Assembly (NCBI RefSeq): GCF_008245025.1
Contig: NZ_CP043426.1
Coordinates: forward strand, 372,001 to 436,000
Length of the DNA stretch: 64,000 bases
Direction of reading: 5' to 3'
From: Campylobacter lari subsp. concheus
GTDB taxonomy: Bacteria; Campylobacterota; Campylobacteria; Campylobacterales; Campylobacteraceae
Below the pieces are notes generated by a model that had not been told where the DNA came from, did no database searches, and saw only the letters and a list, made by a program, of their open reading frames with translations. Position numbers and translations under genes: made by a program. Shown here one piece after another: positions 7,714-17,467 of the stretch. Numbering within the stretch: position 1 is the stretch's first letter; every line of letters starts with the position of its first letter.

Positions 7714-9711
7714 TTAAAATTTTCTTTTTTTAGTTTCACTTAGCATATCTTGTGCTAAAGAATCTACTTCATTTGCAATAGCATTAGTCTGCATAGCTGT
7801 TTGAGAGTTTTGTTGTGTGAGTTTTTCTATAGTAGCTACTGATTCATTAATTTGACTAATATCATCCGCCTCTTCTTTTATGGCTTCACCCATTTCATTA
7901 ATAGATTGAACTAAGATATTAGTATTAGCTTCTATTTCACCTAAAGACTTTTGAGTTCTTTCTGCTAGGTTTCTAACTTCATCAGCAACAACAGCAAAGC
8001 CACGTCCATGTTCACCTGCACGTGCTGCTTCAATAGCTGCATTTAATGCAAGTAGATTAATTTGATCTGCTATATCTGAAATTACTGTAGTTACATTTTT
8101 GATATCATTGCTTTGTTTTACTACATCTTGTGTTTTAATGGAAATTTCACTCATAGCCGAGTTCATTTGTTCTAAAGCTCTTGCACTTTCTTGCAGTGAT
8201 GAGGTTTGATGTGTAGCATCATTTGTAAGTTCTTGCATGCTTTGTTTGAGTGCTTCGGCCTTTTGTTTGAGTAATTCTCCTTGGTGAAGTGATTGTGTAA
8301 GCATGTTTTTTATTTCATCTCCAAGAGAATTTATAGCTTTTTCAATATCGCCTTTTGGCGCATTAATAGTAGCTGTAAAATCTAAGTGTTTGTAACTATC
8401 AAATACAGCTAAAATTTCATTTAAATTACTACCAATTTTTCTTTGCAAAGTTAAAAGCATATTATTTAGTACTTTCATTAATTCTTGAATTTGAGGATTG
8501 TTAGCATGAGAACTAATATGTAAATCAAGCTCACCTGCTTCTATTTTTTTAGCAATATTGACAGATTCTTCAATGGCTTTTGCATCTTTGTTTAGAGCTT
8601 CTTTAATGATCTCAATGTTTTCGTTAATTTCTTCTGCCATTTTTCCAAATTCATCTTGAGTTTTAAGTTTAATAGGATAAGAGTGAGAATCTTTGTGATT
8701 TAAATAATTAAAAAAATTATGTAATCCCGATGAAATGATTGCAATTGGTTTAAGATTGTAAGAAATAATCATTCTAATAAAAATCAAAGTGATAAAAATA
8801 GCAATCAAGGAAATAATAATTTGTTCCATTAATGTTTGTTTAGCTGCATCATTGTAAAAATCATAATCAGCTATAGAACAGATAACATATTTTGGATTAA
8901 TTCCGCCATTGCAAATTAAAGCTCTAGTTTCATTTTCTTTTGTTTGAATTTTAAAAATATCTTTTGAAAGACTTCTATTTACACCTTCTGGTGTTTTAAG
9001 ATAATATGCAACAATATCTTTACTTGTATTGGTTGAGGTTAAAATTTTAGAAGGATCAGTGTGAAAAAGATAGGTTCCATCATGAGCTAAAACAGCAGCA
9101 TGTGAATAAGGTGTTTTACCTATAGCTAAAACTTCTTCTGAGAATTTTTTTAAATCATAATCAGCCGCAACTACACCTATAACTTCACCATTTTCTATAA
9201 TAGGATTGGCATAAGAAATAGTAGGTTTTTTCATACTAGAAGATATATAGGGTTCTGTGACAATTAACTCTTTTTTTTCTTTGGCTTCTTTATACCATCC
9301 TCTAGTTCTAGGATCATATCCGCTTTCTGGAGTTTGGTTGTTGCCATTTGATCTAAACATAGAACCATCTTCAAATCCTACATAAGTTAAGTCAAAGCCT
9401 AAAGAATCTCCTATAGATTTTAACAAGCTAGTGTATTGTTTTGAATTTAGATTATGCTTATTTTCTTTGATATATTTTGTTAAAGAATTAATTATATTAC
9501 GTCTATCACTTGCATATAAATCAAATCTTTTGCTTACATCAAAAGCAACTTTTTGCTGAAATTGAACTAACAAAGTATGGCTATTAGATTTTGATTTAAT
9601 ATAATTAAAAACACCTAAAACGCATAATAAAACTATAACAAAAATACAAACCAAAAAGGCAATTTTGTTGGAAAAATTACCTAGTAAATATTTTTTGGTA
9701 GATGAGAACAT
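7714..9711 (-). CDS. Methyl-accepting chemotaxis protein with dCache ligand domain
   Basis: This 665-residue transmembrane receptor has an N-terminal membrane segment (about 15-37), a periplasmic double-Cache domain (about 40-295), a second membrane segment (about 298-318), a HAMP-like linker, and a cytoplasmic signalling domain containing the invariant hairpin region around [21 protein letters not shown] and [12 protein letters not shown]. In the Cache domain RGWYKEA, TEPYIS and GVVAADYDL correspond to the residues that contact amino acids in dCache receptors, though the aspartate often found two residues after the Tyr is Ser here. The ligand is therefore unknown but could be an amino acid or related compound. 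It has its own sigma70-type promoter and is monocistronic. Confidence 0.93.
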   Translation of the reverse strand: MFSSTKKYLLGNFSNKIAFLVCIFVIVLLCVLGVFNYIKSKSNSHTLLVQFQQKVAFDVSKRFDLYASDRRNIINSLTKYIKENKHNLNSKQYTSLLKSIGDSLGFDLTYVGFEDGSMFRSNGNNQTPESGYDPRTRGWYKEAKEKKELIVTEPYISSSMKKPTISYANPIIENGEVIGVVAADYDLKKFSEEVLAIGKTPYSHAAVLAHDGTYLFHTDPSKILTSTNTSKDIVAYYLKTPEGVNRSLSKDIFKIQTKENETRALICNGGINPKYVICSIADYDFYNDAAKQTLMEQIIISLIAIFITLIFIRMIISYNLKPIAIISSGLHNFFNYLNHKDSHSYPIKLKTQDEFGKMAEEINENIEIIKEALNKDAKAIEESVNIAKKIEAGELDLHISSHANNPQIQELMKVLNNMLLTLQRKIGSNLNEILAVFDSYKHLDFTATINAPKGDIEKAINSLGDEIKNMLTQSLHQGELLKQKAEALKQSMQELTNDATHQTSSLQESARALEQMNSAMSEISIKTQDVVKQSNDIKNVTTVISDIADQINLLALNAAIEAARAGEHGRGFAVVADEVRNLAERTQKSLGEIEANTNILVQSINEMGEAIKEEADDISQINESVATIEKLTQQNSQTAMQTNAIANEVDSLAQDMLSETKKRKF

Positions 9712-9760
9712 TTTTTCTCCTTGAAAAGTTAGAAATTTAAAGTTTTACTACTTATGGTAA

Positions 9761-9766
9761 ATTATA
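9761..9766 (-). promoter_or_regulatory. -10 box for the chemoreceptor gene
   Basis: TATAAT read on the minus strand, about 50 bases upstream of the chemoreceptor start. No sigma28- or sigma54-type elements are evident, so expression is probably sigma70-driven. Confidence 0.55.
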
Positions 9767-9845
9767 TGATTTTATTAAAAAAATATTTAAAAATTTATAA
9801 ATAATATTAGGTTTTATTAAAAATACAATATATTTTAAAAGTATT

Positions 9846-10253
9846 TTAAATATAAAATTCTAATTTTTTGGAAAGTAAAATTTTATTATCAGTGTATTTT
9901 GTCCATTGTATATTTAAAGCGAAAATACAAGCTTGTGCAAGTTTTGCAAAGGGAAATTTTTTATAGTATATTCTTTCTTGCTCTTTGGTGGCTTTTTGAA
10001 AAAGAGCTTTGATTTGTACTCCTTTAATGAGATTAATAATGTCTGTATCTAGCGCTATATTAACTGCTACTTTAGGGGATTTATAGGCAAGTTGAATATG
10101 TTTGGTATGTTCTTCACTAGCAAAAATTAAAGCTAAATTTTTATCATCAAAAGCATAATAACAGCTTGCACAATATACTCCACCATCCTCATCAAGCATA
10201 CTTAAATTTAAAAGTTTTTGTGAATGTATAAAATTTTTAATTCTTTCATCCAT
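9846..10253 (-). CDS. Pyridoxamine 5'-phosphate oxidase-fold protein, YhbP-like
   Basis: The 135-residue protein resembles the UPF0306/YhbP branch of the split-barrel flavin-binding family: LNLSMLDEDGGVYCASCYYAFDDKNLALIFASEEHTKH is the typical first half (small-molecule barrel with 'yc..cfY.fd......f.s....tkH'), followed by PKVAVNIALD and IKGVQIKALF. Function of the family is unknown; FMN or heme binding cannot be judged from sequence. It overlaps the upstream membrane-protein gene by eight bases, so both are probably co-transcribed with dut. Confidence 0.75.
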   Translation of the reverse strand: MDERIKNFIHSQKLLNLSMLDEDGGVYCASCYYAFDDKNLALIFASEEHTKHIQLAYKSPKVAVNIALDTDIINLIKGVQIKALFQKATKEQERIYYKKFPFAKLAQACIFALNIQWTKYTDNKILLSKKLEFYI

Positions 10254-10956
10254 TGTTATTGGCTTTAAGTTTTAAAATTTTTTGATAACTTAAGTGAGTT
10301 AAGAATATTACATAAAATACTTGTAAAAATAAACCAAGTAAAGGTATGCTCGATAAAGCAAAAAAGACTAAAGTGATAATTTTAAAGTATAATGGTGATG
10401 AATTTTTATAAAAATCATCAAAATTATTTTTATCTAAGACATTACTTAATACATCTAGCAATAAAAGTTTGTGAAATAAATAATAAAATACTCCATAATA
10501 AATCACAATACTAACAAAAGGTATAATTAATAAGAAAGTAGCTACTACAAATAATACGCATGAGATGAGTAAAAATTTGAATGTTTTAAGTAAAATTTCT
10601 AAAGAATTTACTTCTCTTTGTATGAAATGATTGTAGTATTTTTGGTTGATTTTTTTGACTATATAAGGAGTTAAAAAGGAAATTATAAACATAGTAAAAA
10701 ATACAGAGGCAAATACTACTATAAAAAATCCTCCTATAGCGCTTAAAAATGCAAGTGAAAATTGCACTATAGAAAAGCTAAAAAACCAAGCCATAAAAGA
10801 ATCACTAACTACATCTTCAATATAAGAAAAAAATATATCATAACTATAATACACTAGTAGGGCAAAAATAACCAAGCTGATTAAAAAAGGCAAAGTTGAG
10901 AATTTTAAAAAAGGCTTACTAAGAAAATCTTGCAAGCTTAGGTATAGTATATTCAT
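10246..10956 (-). CDS. EI24/CysZ-like integral membrane protein
   Basis: A 236-residue hydrophobic protein with about six membrane-spanning segments (for example around residues 22-42, 58-78, 80-100, 130-160, 192-215). The start NILYLSLQDFLSKPFLKFSTLPFLI and the paired loops resemble bacterial EI24-domain proteins, the group that includes sulfate permease CysZ. No cysteine-biosynthesis genes are adjacent, so a sulfate role is not supported here. It overlaps dut by four bases and the downstream gene by eight. Confidence 0.65.
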   Translation of the reverse strand: MNILYLSLQDFLSKPFLKFSTLPFLISLVIFALLVYYSYDIFFSYIEDVVSDSFMAWFFSFSIVQFSLAFLSAIGGFFIVVFASVFFTMFIISFLTPYIVKKINQKYYNHFIQREVNSLEILLKTFKFLLISCVLFVVATFLLIIPFVSIVIYYGVFYYLFHKLLLLDVLSNVLDKNNFDDFYKNSSPLYFKIITLVFFALSSIPLLGLFLQVFYVIFLTHLSYQKILKLKANNNG

Positions 10957-11645
10957 TTAATTTGCTTATAAGCATCTTGAAGTTTTTGATAGATTTCTTT
11001 ATAATCTAGTGTTTCTTTTAAAATTTGATTTAAAACTTCGTTATCTTCTGTGCCATTCCAAGTTTTTTTATAAGCGCCTTCTTTGTAGCCGTTTTCTTGT
11101 CTGAATTGATTTAATATATTTTTTCCAATATAGGTTTTATAAAGCTCAAAGAAATTTAAACCACATTTTCTAGCTAAAACAAAATATGCACTCAAGAGTT
11201 CACCTAAATCATAATCAAAACCACTGCATTTATGGATAATAAGCTCAATATCATTTAAAATTCCATAGATATCTGCTTCATTTGGATTGGAAGTTTCTTT
11301 GCAAAAGTCATCAAAAAAAGTTACAGAAGAAACTTCTTCTGCTATGAAATTTTTATCATCTATTTGTTTTTCTTTGTACTCTTCTAAAATTAAACTTAAA
11401 ATAAAATGCCATATATCTACTATTTCAATGCGCACATTGTCCCAGTTTGCAGGAGTGTGTATGCTTTTCCAATGTTTCCAAGCAAAAGAATCAATAAGCT
11501 CAGCACACTCCATATAAATACATCTTCTAAAACTAATTAATTTACCTTCTTTCGTATAGCCATTTTCCCATCCTATACCATTAGTGTCATCATTTAGTTT
11601 TTGCTGGAGTTCTAGCATGCTTTTTAAAATATCTTTTACTTCCAT
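10953..11645 (-). CDS. dut: Dimeric dUTP diphosphatase
   Basis: dUTPase hydrolyses dUTP to dUMP and pyrophosphate, keeping uracil out of DNA and supplying thymidylate synthesis. This 230-residue protein belongs to the all-alpha dimeric (MazG-related) dUTPases, not the trimeric beta type: the metal-binding helix RRCIYMECAELIDSFAWKHW and the later helix VEIVDIWHFILSLILEEY-like segment carry the Glu/Asp ligands. The start at 11645 (MEVKDILKSML) is preceded by GGAAAG. A longer reading would run into the upstream gene's stop. The dimeric type is the one known in Campylobacter. Confidence 0.9.
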   Translation of the reverse strand: MEVKDILKSMLELQQKLNDDTNGIGWENGYTKEGKLISFRRCIYMECAELIDSFAWKHWKSIHTPANWDNVRIEIVDIWHFILSLILEEYKEKQIDDKNFIAEEVSSVTFFDDFCKETSNPNEADIYGILNDIELIIHKCSGFDYDLGELLSAYFVLARKCGLNFFELYKTYIGKNILNQFRQENGYKEGAYKKTWNGTEDNEVLNQILKETLDYKEIYQKLQDAYKQIK

Positions 11646-11658
11646 GTTCTTTCCTTTT

Positions 11659-12204
11659 TTAAGCATAAAATCCAAATTCTTTATTGTCCTCTTCTTTTTG
11701 TTCTTTTTGTTTGTTGTATTGTTCCCAAATTTCTTCTAGTAATTTAGTGCTATCTTGGAAAATTTGCTTTTTAATATCTTCAAGATTAGTTTTATTCATT
11801 TCTTTATTTAAACTCTTATCCATGGTATTAAATAACTCATGTAAAGTAGCTTTTTTATGTTCTTCATTTTTTGGTTCAGGTAAGGCGTCGCCAATTTTCA
11901 TCGCAGTGGTAATGAGCTCTTTCGGTTTTAAAGTTCCAACTCTTGAGTTTTTCATAAATTCATCGATTTGAGGTTGTACTTTGGCTACTGCTTCTTTTAT
12001 TTCTTCAATTTCTTCTTGTGAAAGTTTAGTTCCGCTATATGAAAATGAAAAACCAAATTGATTTCTTAAACTTAAAGATGCTGAATTTCCATCTTTATCT
12101 AATTTTGCTTCTTTTTTATCATACATAGAAAAAGAAAGATGATTGCCTTTTTTTGTTTTAATATCCATAGAAAAATTTTGAGAATTGTAGCTAGAAATTT
12201 GCAT
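11659..12204 (-). CDS. Unknown soluble protein upstream of dut
   Basis: I do not recognise this 181-residue protein. Residues 1-55 are beta-prone with alternating polar residues (MQISSYNSQNFSMDIKTKKG, then SLSLRNQFGFSFSYSGTKL). The rest is helical and strongly charged, ending in a Glu/Lys/Gln-rich coiled-coil-like tail. No signal peptide or membrane segment is present. The opening recalls flagellar or surface-associated Campylobacter proteins, but nothing specific is conserved. The start is set by AAAGGAAAAGCT before the ATG at 12204; it lies 13 bases ahead of dut and is probably its operon leader. Confidence 0.6.
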   Translation of the reverse strand: MQISSYNSQNFSMDIKTKKGNHLSFSMYDKKEAKLDKDGNSASLSLRNQFGFSFSYSGTKLSQEEIEEIKEAVAKVQPQIDEFMKNSRVGTLKPKELITTAMKIGDALPEPKNEEHKKATLHELFNTMDKSLNKEMNKTNLEDIKKQIFQDSTKLLEEIWEQYNKQKEQKEEDNKEFGFYA

Positions 12205-12261
12205 AGCTTTTCCTTTCAAGTAAAGATAAGGTTATATCGTCAAAATAACCAAATCTTGAAT

Positions 12262-12318
12262 AAATTTGCAAAGTTTTCGCACTTTGCAAATTTCAAATAT
12301 TTAGGGAGACAAATATTT
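12262..12318. repeat. Perfect 13-bp inverted repeat plus paired AAATATTT boxes
   Basis: AAATTTGCAAAGT (12262-12274) and its exact complement (12281-12293) flank a six-base loop. Immediately after come two copies of CAAATATTT (12294-12302 and 12310-12318), which also pair with each other around AGGGAGA. The element sits between the end of the hydrogenase-like gene and the start of the next minus-strand gene. It could act as a terminator on the minus strand, but neither side has a clear U run. Confidence 0.7.
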
Positions 12319-12331
12319 TAGCATTAAGTCT

Positions 12332-13969
12332 TTAAATACTCGTTAAATCCCAAAATAATTTTAATAATTTTTCGTTTTTTGCACATATTAAAATTTGCTC
12401 TTTGTTGTGTATCTTTTTGCATGCTTTTAGAGCTTGTTTTAAATGTTCTTTCAAAGAAAAAATCAATCCAAAAGCAATACCTTCTTTATCTAAGCCACCT
12501 AGAATATAAATTAAAGGCATACGCATTGATTTAGAAACATCAAGTTTTACTTGTTCATTAATTGTGATTTTAAAATCAAATTTGCTAGGATGTTTAAACT
12601 TATAAGCTAGAGCAAGATCTAAAAACTCATTTAAATGGTTTAATTTTTTTCCACTTATAAATGGATATATAAAATAAAATAAGTCTAAGATATTATTGCT
12701 AGTTTTGCTTTCATTATCGTAATTTTCTTGTATAAAATCATAATATGTTTTAAATTGCTCTTGGTAATTTTGCACTAAAGTCATAGCCATTTTGGTTTTT
12801 GCGAAATTATTTAAGAAAACTTTAGGATTAGCTTCAAAACTAAAATCTAAAAAATTAATCTTTGTATCATTTTGATAAAAAATCCCACTAGTATCACTTT
12901 CTAAATCTAGTAAAATATTATTTGAATTAAGCTCATTGATAGAACTATTATGTACTATTATTTTATTATCTAATATAATAGAAAAATCATTATAAGCAAA
13001 TTCATTACTCATAGGTTTTTCATAAAAACCAAAATCATCCCAAAAATTTTCTTCACTACAAGCAATGCATCCATGTCCTGCAGCTACTGGCCAAGATGTT
13101 TTGGAGTTAAATTTAACCTTAGGACAATTATTGTAAGCATAAGGTCCTTTGCAACCTACTTTAAAAAGACAATAACCTTGTTTTATATTTTCATCATCAA
13201 AACTCTGAGCAAAATTTCCTGCTTCAAATTTAGCTTTTCTTTCGCATAAATCATGCAAGCATTTACCATAAAAGGCTAAAGGTCTATTTTGCTCATCTAA
13301 AGCCATATCCTGCTCAAATAATATGTAAAAACAAAGTGCTGCGATGATATTTACATCACTTGGGGGACAACCTGGTATATTGATCACTTTTTCTTCTAAG
13401 ACTTTAGAAATTCCTATGCTTTTGGTGGGATTTGGATGTGCAGCTTGAATTCCTCCATAGCTTGAGCAAGTTCCCATGGCAAAGATTGTTTTGGCATTTT
13501 TGGCACATTTTTGTAAAATTTCATATCCATTTTCACCATGTGCTCCTATAGTTAGATAAAAAGGATCTATAGCACAAACTCCACCTTCAACAGCTAAAAG
13601 AAAATCTTTTTTTTCTAAAACTTCCTCTAAATGCGATTCTGCTTGATGTCCGCTTGCGCTCATAAAGGTTTCATGATACTCTAAGGAAATAAAATCAAAA
13701 ATTAAATCTAAAAAATCAGGCAATGAAGTTCTAAGTAAGCTCTCGCTACACCCTGTGCATTCACTTAAATGAAGCCATATGAGACTGGGCGGGGTGTGAA
13801 GTTGAAAATATCTATACGCCAAAGGGCTAAAGTCATTTGGTAAACCTAAAATTTTAATGATAGAATTTACAGCCTCTAATGAGATATTTTTTTCTTCTTT
13901 GTGTGAGTTTTCTAATAGAGTGATTTTATGTTCTAATATGCTTTTTAACTCTTCATTGTCCAAAGACAT
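12332..13969 (-). CDS. Orphan NiFe-hydrogenase small-subunit-like iron-sulfur protein (HydA2 type)
   Basis: Residues 60-335 carry the cysteine motifs of NiFe-hydrogenase small subunits: ECTGCSESLLR (Cys71, Cys74), MGTCSSYGG, IPGCPPSD for the proximal cluster, then HDLCERKAKF, GYCLFKVGCKGP and NNCPKV, HGCIACSEENFWD for the medial and distal clusters. Thus three clusters could be bound. There is no twin-arginine signal and no large-subunit gene nearby, and about 200 C-terminal residues (345-545) match nothing I recognise. C. jejuni has a similar lone gene called hydA2 near tpiA. The enzyme partner is unknown; an electron-transfer role is inferred. The gene begins three bases after tpiA ends. 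Confidence 0.8.
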   Translation of the reverse strand: MSLDNEELKSILEHKITLLENSHKEEKNISLEAVNSIIKILGLPNDFSPLAYRYFQLHTPPSLIWLHLSECTGCSESLLRTSLPDFLDLIFDFISLEYHETFMSASGHQAESHLEEVLEKKDFLLAVEGGVCAIDPFYLTIGAHGENGYEILQKCAKNAKTIFAMGTCSSYGGIQAAHPNPTKSIGISKVLEEKVINIPGCPPSDVNIIAALCFYILFEQDMALDEQNRPLAFYGKCLHDLCERKAKFEAGNFAQSFDDENIKQGYCLFKVGCKGPYAYNNCPKVKFNSKTSWPVAAGHGCIACSEENFWDDFGFYEKPMSNEFAYNDFSIILDNKIIVHNSSINELNSNNILLDLESDTSGIFYQNDTKINFLDFSFEANPKVFLNNFAKTKMAMTLVQNYQEQFKTYYDFIQENYDNESKTSNNILDLFYFIYPFISGKKLNHLNEFLDLALAYKFKHPSKFDFKITINEQVKLDVSKSMRMPLIYILGGLDKEGIAFGLIFSLKEHLKQALKACKKIHNKEQILICAKNEKLLKLFWDLTSI

Positions 13970-13972
13970 TTT

Positions 13973-14653
13973 TTAACCTTTAGCTATTTGTATCATATTT
14001 AAAAAATCATTTGCATTTAATGCAGCTGAGCCTATCAATACTCCATCACAATTTTTTAAAGCACAAATTTCTTTAACATTGCTTTGATTAACACTTCCAC
14101 CATATAAAAGCTTAGCATTAGTAAATTTTCTTAAAAAATTAAGTATGGTATTAATATCATCAAGATTAGCACTAACTCCAGTGCCTATAGAATAAATAGG
14201 TTCATAAGCTATGATAAGTTTTTTATAAGATAAATCAATATTTTCAATTTGTTTTTTTAAAAAATCCAAGCTTTTGTCGGCATTTTTAGTTTCCAAACTT
14301 TCGCCTATGCAATAAATGATATTAAAATCAAGATTTTTTGCAAAGTCAAATTTCGCCTTTAAAAAGCTTTCATCTTCACTTAAAGCTCTTCTTTCAGAAT
14401 GGCCTATTAAAACACTTTTGATGTTAAATTCTTCTAAGTGAATTTGACCTATTTCTCCGGTATATGCTCCATTTTGGCAAGGGTAGAAATTCTGCGCGCC
14501 TTGTTGAAATGAAAAATTGTCTTTTAAGAAAGCTATACTAGGAGGGAAGATGAAAATTTCATCTTCTTTGTTTAAGTTTTGGTTTAATTTTTGAGCGTAA
14601 AGTTCAAAGCTTGATCTTGTATGATTGCACTTTAAATTTGCCGCAAAAATCAT
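13973..14653 (-). CDS. tpiA: Triosephosphate isomerase
   Basis: TpiA interconverts dihydroxyacetone phosphate and glyceraldehyde 3-phosphate. The active-site set is complete: FAANLKCN (Asn and Lys), IGHSERR (His) and [11 protein letters not shown] (catalytic Glu), with the phosphate-binding LLYGGSVN and GVLIGSAAL. At 226 residues it is about 25 shorter than E. coli TpiA, the usual compact epsilon-proteobacterial form. Its start overlaps the pgk stop (ATGA). With gapA and pgk it serves gluconeogenesis, since these organisms generally lack phosphofructokinase. Confidence 0.95.
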   Translation of the reverse strand: MIFAANLKCNHTRSSFELYAQKLNQNLNKEDEIFIFPPSIAFLKDNFSFQQGAQNFYPCQNGAYTGEIGQIHLEEFNIKSVLIGHSERRALSEDESFLKAKFDFAKNLDFNIIYCIGESLETKNADKSLDFLKKQIENIDLSYKKLIIAYEPIYSIGTGVSANLDDINTILNFLRKFTNAKLLYGGSVNQSNVKEICALKNCDGVLIGSAALNANDFLNMIQIAKG

Positions 14654-15852
14654 TCATTATCCTTTATGGTCAAAGGTTTTACTCCAGGAAGTTCTTTTCC
14701 TTCTATAAGCTCTAATGATGCTCCACCACCGGTTGAAATGAAAGTCATCTCATCAGCATCACCTGCTCTTGCTACAACATCAGCAGTATCACCACCACCT
14801 ATTACAGTTGTTGCATGAGATTCGCTAATATAATGGCTCATTTTAATGCTGCCTTTTGAGAATTTATCGATTTCAAAAACCCCCATAGGTCCATTCCACC
14901 ATATAGTTTGAGCATCAGAAAGTGCTTCTTTAAACAACCTTACACTAGCAGGACCTATATCAAGCCCCATCCAACCTGCGGGAATTTCTTGTACAGGAGT
15001 GTATTTCATTACTGCTTCTTGAGAACAAGTTTGTGCTGCTGTAACATCCACAGGAAGATAAATTTTCACCCCTAGATTTTTACCTTTGAGTAAGATTTTG
15101 TTTGCTTCTTCAATTAAATCTTCTTCTAAGAGAGAATTTCCTATATCATAACCTTGAGCTTTTAAGAAAGTAAAGGCCATACCTCCACCTATGATGAGCT
15201 TATCTACTTTTGGAAGTAAGTTAGTCAAAGCTTGTAATTTGCCACTTACTTTAGAACCACCTACTACAGCTACAAAAGGACGCGCAGGGTGTTTGATAAG
15301 ATTGCTTGCAAATTCAATTTCTTTTTGGAGTAAAAATCCCGCACCTTTGTTTGTATTGTCAAAGTATTTTGTAATAGCTTCAACGCTAGCATGGGCTCTA
15401 TGACAAACCCCAAAAGCATCATTAATATAAACATCAGCCATAGAAGCAAGTTCTTTGGCTAAGTTTTCATCATTCTTAGTTTCACCCTTTTCAAAGCGTA
15501 AATTTTCCAAAAGCAAAATTTCACTTGATTTTAATTCGCTAGCTTTTTTCTTTGCATCTTCACCTATAACATCTTTAGCCATAATAACATCTTTAGCCAT
15601 TAAGCGTGCAAGTCTTTTTGCAACTGGCTCTAAAGAGTATTTTGAAGCTATTTCTTTTGGACGCCCTAAATGTGAAGCTAAAATAACCGCACAGCCATTG
15701 TCTAAACAATATCTTATAGTAGGGATAGCCGAGCGAATACGACGATCATCGGTAATATTTAAAAACTCATCTTGAGGAACATTAAAATCACATCTAATAA
15801 ATACTTTTTTCTTTGCAAGATCAATATCTTTAATCGATAAAATACTACTCAT
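14650..15852 (-). CDS. pgk: Phosphoglycerate kinase
   Basis: Pgk interconverts 1,3-bisphosphoglycerate and 3-phosphoglycerate with ADP/ATP. The 400-residue protein starts [20 protein letters not shown] and has the PGK signature [10 protein letters not shown], substrate-binding [15 protein letters not shown] in the domain linker region, and the nucleotide-binding [10 protein letters not shown] and IGGGDTADV. The ATG at 15852 is chosen because gapA ends at 15854 and an earlier start would lie inside it. It is the middle gene of gapA-pgk-tpiA. Confidence 0.96.
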   Translation of the reverse strand: MSSILSIKDIDLAKKKVFIRCDFNVPQDEFLNITDDRRIRSAIPTIRYCLDNGCAVILASHLGRPKEIASKYSLEPVAKRLARLMAKDVIMAKDVIGEDAKKKASELKSSEILLLENLRFEKGETKNDENLAKELASMADVYINDAFGVCHRAHASVEAITKYFDNTNKGAGFLLQKEIEFASNLIKHPARPFVAVVGGSKVSGKLQALTNLLPKVDKLIIGGGMAFTFLKAQGYDIGNSLLEEDLIEEANKILLKGKNLGVKIYLPVDVTAAQTCSQEAVMKYTPVQEIPAGWMGLDIGPASVRLFKEALSDAQTIWWNGPMGVFEIDKFSKGSIKMSHYISESHATTVIGGGDTADVVARAGDADEMTFISTGGGASLELIEGKELPGVKPLTIKDNE

Positions 15853-15853
15853 C

Positions 15854-16849
15854 TTAAGCCTTTGCCACAAATACTGCCATATCTACTAAACGAGAAGAAT
15901 ATCCCCATTCATTATCATACCAAGCAACCACTTTAACAAAATCATCACAAATTACTTGAGTTAAATCACTTGCTACAATTGCGCCATAAGAGCAAGTTAT
16001 AAAATCACTTGAAACTCTTTCTTCATCATCTACTAATAATATACTTTTTAAATTGCTAGCAGCTGCTTTTCTAAAGGCTTCATTGATTTCTTCTTTACTT
16101 ACTTTTTTCTTTAAAGTTGCAGTTAAATCCACAGTTGATACATCAGCCACAGGCACACGCATACTTTGACCGTGTAATTTTCCATCAAGTTCAGGCATAA
16201 CAAGCTTCATAGCTTTTGCTGCACCAGTTGAGGTAGGGATGATATTTTGTGCAGCAGCGCGTGATCTTCTTTTATCTCTTGCTTTTGCATCAATAATGCT
16301 TTGACCGTTTGTGTAGGCATGAATGGTTGTCATTAAACCTTTTTCTATGCCAAAATTATCTTGCAAAACTCTACAAATTGGACCCAAGCAGTTAGTAGTA
16401 CAACTTGCATTTGAGATGATGTTTTCGCCTTTATATTCGTGAGCATTTACCCCTAAAACATAAGTTGGAGTTTTATCTTTTGCAGGTGCACTCATGATAA
16501 CTTTTTGCACTCCATGATCTAAAAATCCTTGGCATTTTTCCATAGTTAAGTGTGCACCAGTACACTCTAAAACAATTTGTGCACCATATTTTGCAAAGTC
16601 TAAATCCGCTACATTTCTGCTTTTTAAAACTTTTATTTTTTTATTATCAATTATTAAATCATCACCATCATTTTCAACACTACCATCGTATACTCCATGA
16701 ACGGTGTCATATTTAAAAAGATATTTAGTAAGCTCTATATCAGTAGTATCATTAATCGCTACAAGTTCGATATCATCGCGTTTCATAATAATTCTTGCAA
16801 CACATCTTCCAATGCGTCCAAAACCATTTATTGCAACTTTTACAGCCAT
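15854..16849 (-). CDS. gapA: Glyceraldehyde-3-phosphate dehydrogenase
   Basis: The 331-residue enzyme has the NAD-binding start [15 protein letters not shown], the catalytic cysteine motif [12 protein letters not shown], the active-site His region [10 protein letters not shown] and the C-terminal WYDNEWGYS. The Asp after the second strand (VAINDTTD) favours NAD over NADP. Start at 16849 is preferred: AAAGGAA lies ten bases upstream, whereas an ATG six bases earlier sits too close to it. It is the first gene of the gapA-pgk-tpiA run and is divergent from nadD across a 59-base intergenic region that must hold both promoters. Confidence 0.96.
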   Translation of the reverse strand: MAVKVAINGFGRIGRCVARIIMKRDDIELVAINDTTDIELTKYLFKYDTVHGVYDGSVENDGDDLIIDNKKIKVLKSRNVADLDFAKYGAQIVLECTGAHLTMEKCQGFLDHGVQKVIMSAPAKDKTPTYVLGVNAHEYKGENIISNASCTTNCLGPICRVLQDNFGIEKGLMTTIHAYTNGQSIIDAKARDKRRSRAAAQNIIPTSTGAAKAMKLVMPELDGKLHGQSMRVPVADVSTVDLTATLKKKVSKEEINEAFRKAAASNLKSILLVDDEERVSSDFITCSYGAIVASDLTQVICDDFVKVVAWYDNEWGYSSRLVDMAVFVAKA

Positions 16850-16908
16850 TTTCATTTCCTTTTTATGATTAAGTAGGTAAAATTCTACTAAAAAAAGGTT
16901 AAATTTTA

Positions 16909-17454
16909 ATGAAAATCGCACTTTTTGGTGGCAGTTTTGATCCACCCCATTTAGGGCATAATGCTATAGTCTTTAATGCACTAGCAAATTTAGAGCTTGA
17001 TAAACTCATTATTATGCCAACTTTTATTAGCCCCTTTAAGCAAGAATTCACCGCAAATGAGCAAAGGCGCTTAAAATGGTGTGAGATGATTTGGGGAGGT
17101 TTGGAAAAAGTTGAAATTTGTGATTTTGAAATAAAAAAACAAAGACCCGTACCTAGTATAGAAAGTGTTGATTTTTTGTATGAGCAATATGAAATTTCTA
17201 AGTTTTATCTTATTTTGGGAGCTGATCATTTACAAAGTCTTGAAAAATGGCATGAATTTGAAAGATTGCAAAATTTGGTAGAATTTGTTGTAGCTAAAAG
17301 AGATGGTATTTTTATACCAAAACATTTTAAAACTTTAGATACTAAAGTAAATATCTCTTCTTCTTTTATAAGAGAAACCTTGCAAACATCACAAGTTTGT
17401 GAGCAAATCAAAGAAGAAGTTAAGCTTTATTATTCTAAATTTAAAAATATTTAA
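16909..17454 (+). CDS. nadD: Nicotinate-nucleotide adenylyltransferase
   Basis: NadD adenylates nicotinate mononucleotide in NAD synthesis. The 181-residue protein opens with MKIALFGGSFDPPHLGH, containing the nucleotidyltransferase GGSFDPxHxGH motif, has LILGADHLQSLEKWHEF in the middle, and near the end ISSSFIR, the second ATP-binding motif (ISSTxxR). It is followed 13 bases later by rsfS, the common nadD-rsfS pairing in bacteria. Confidence 0.95.
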   Translation: MKIALFGGSFDPPHLGHNAIVFNALANLELDKLIIMPTFISPFKQEFTANEQRRLKWCEMIWGGLEKVEICDFEIKKQRPVPSIESVDFLYEQYEISKFYLILGADHLQSLEKWHEFERLQNLVEFVVAKRDGIFIPKHFKTLDTKVNISSSFIRETLQTSQVCEQIKEEVKLYYSKFKNI

Positions 17455-17467
17455 CAAAAGGAAAATA

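Noticed and set aside
16850..16908. Operator in the gapA-nadD divergent region
   Set aside because: The 59 bases are AT-rich and must hold two promoters, but no symmetric element beyond background was found.
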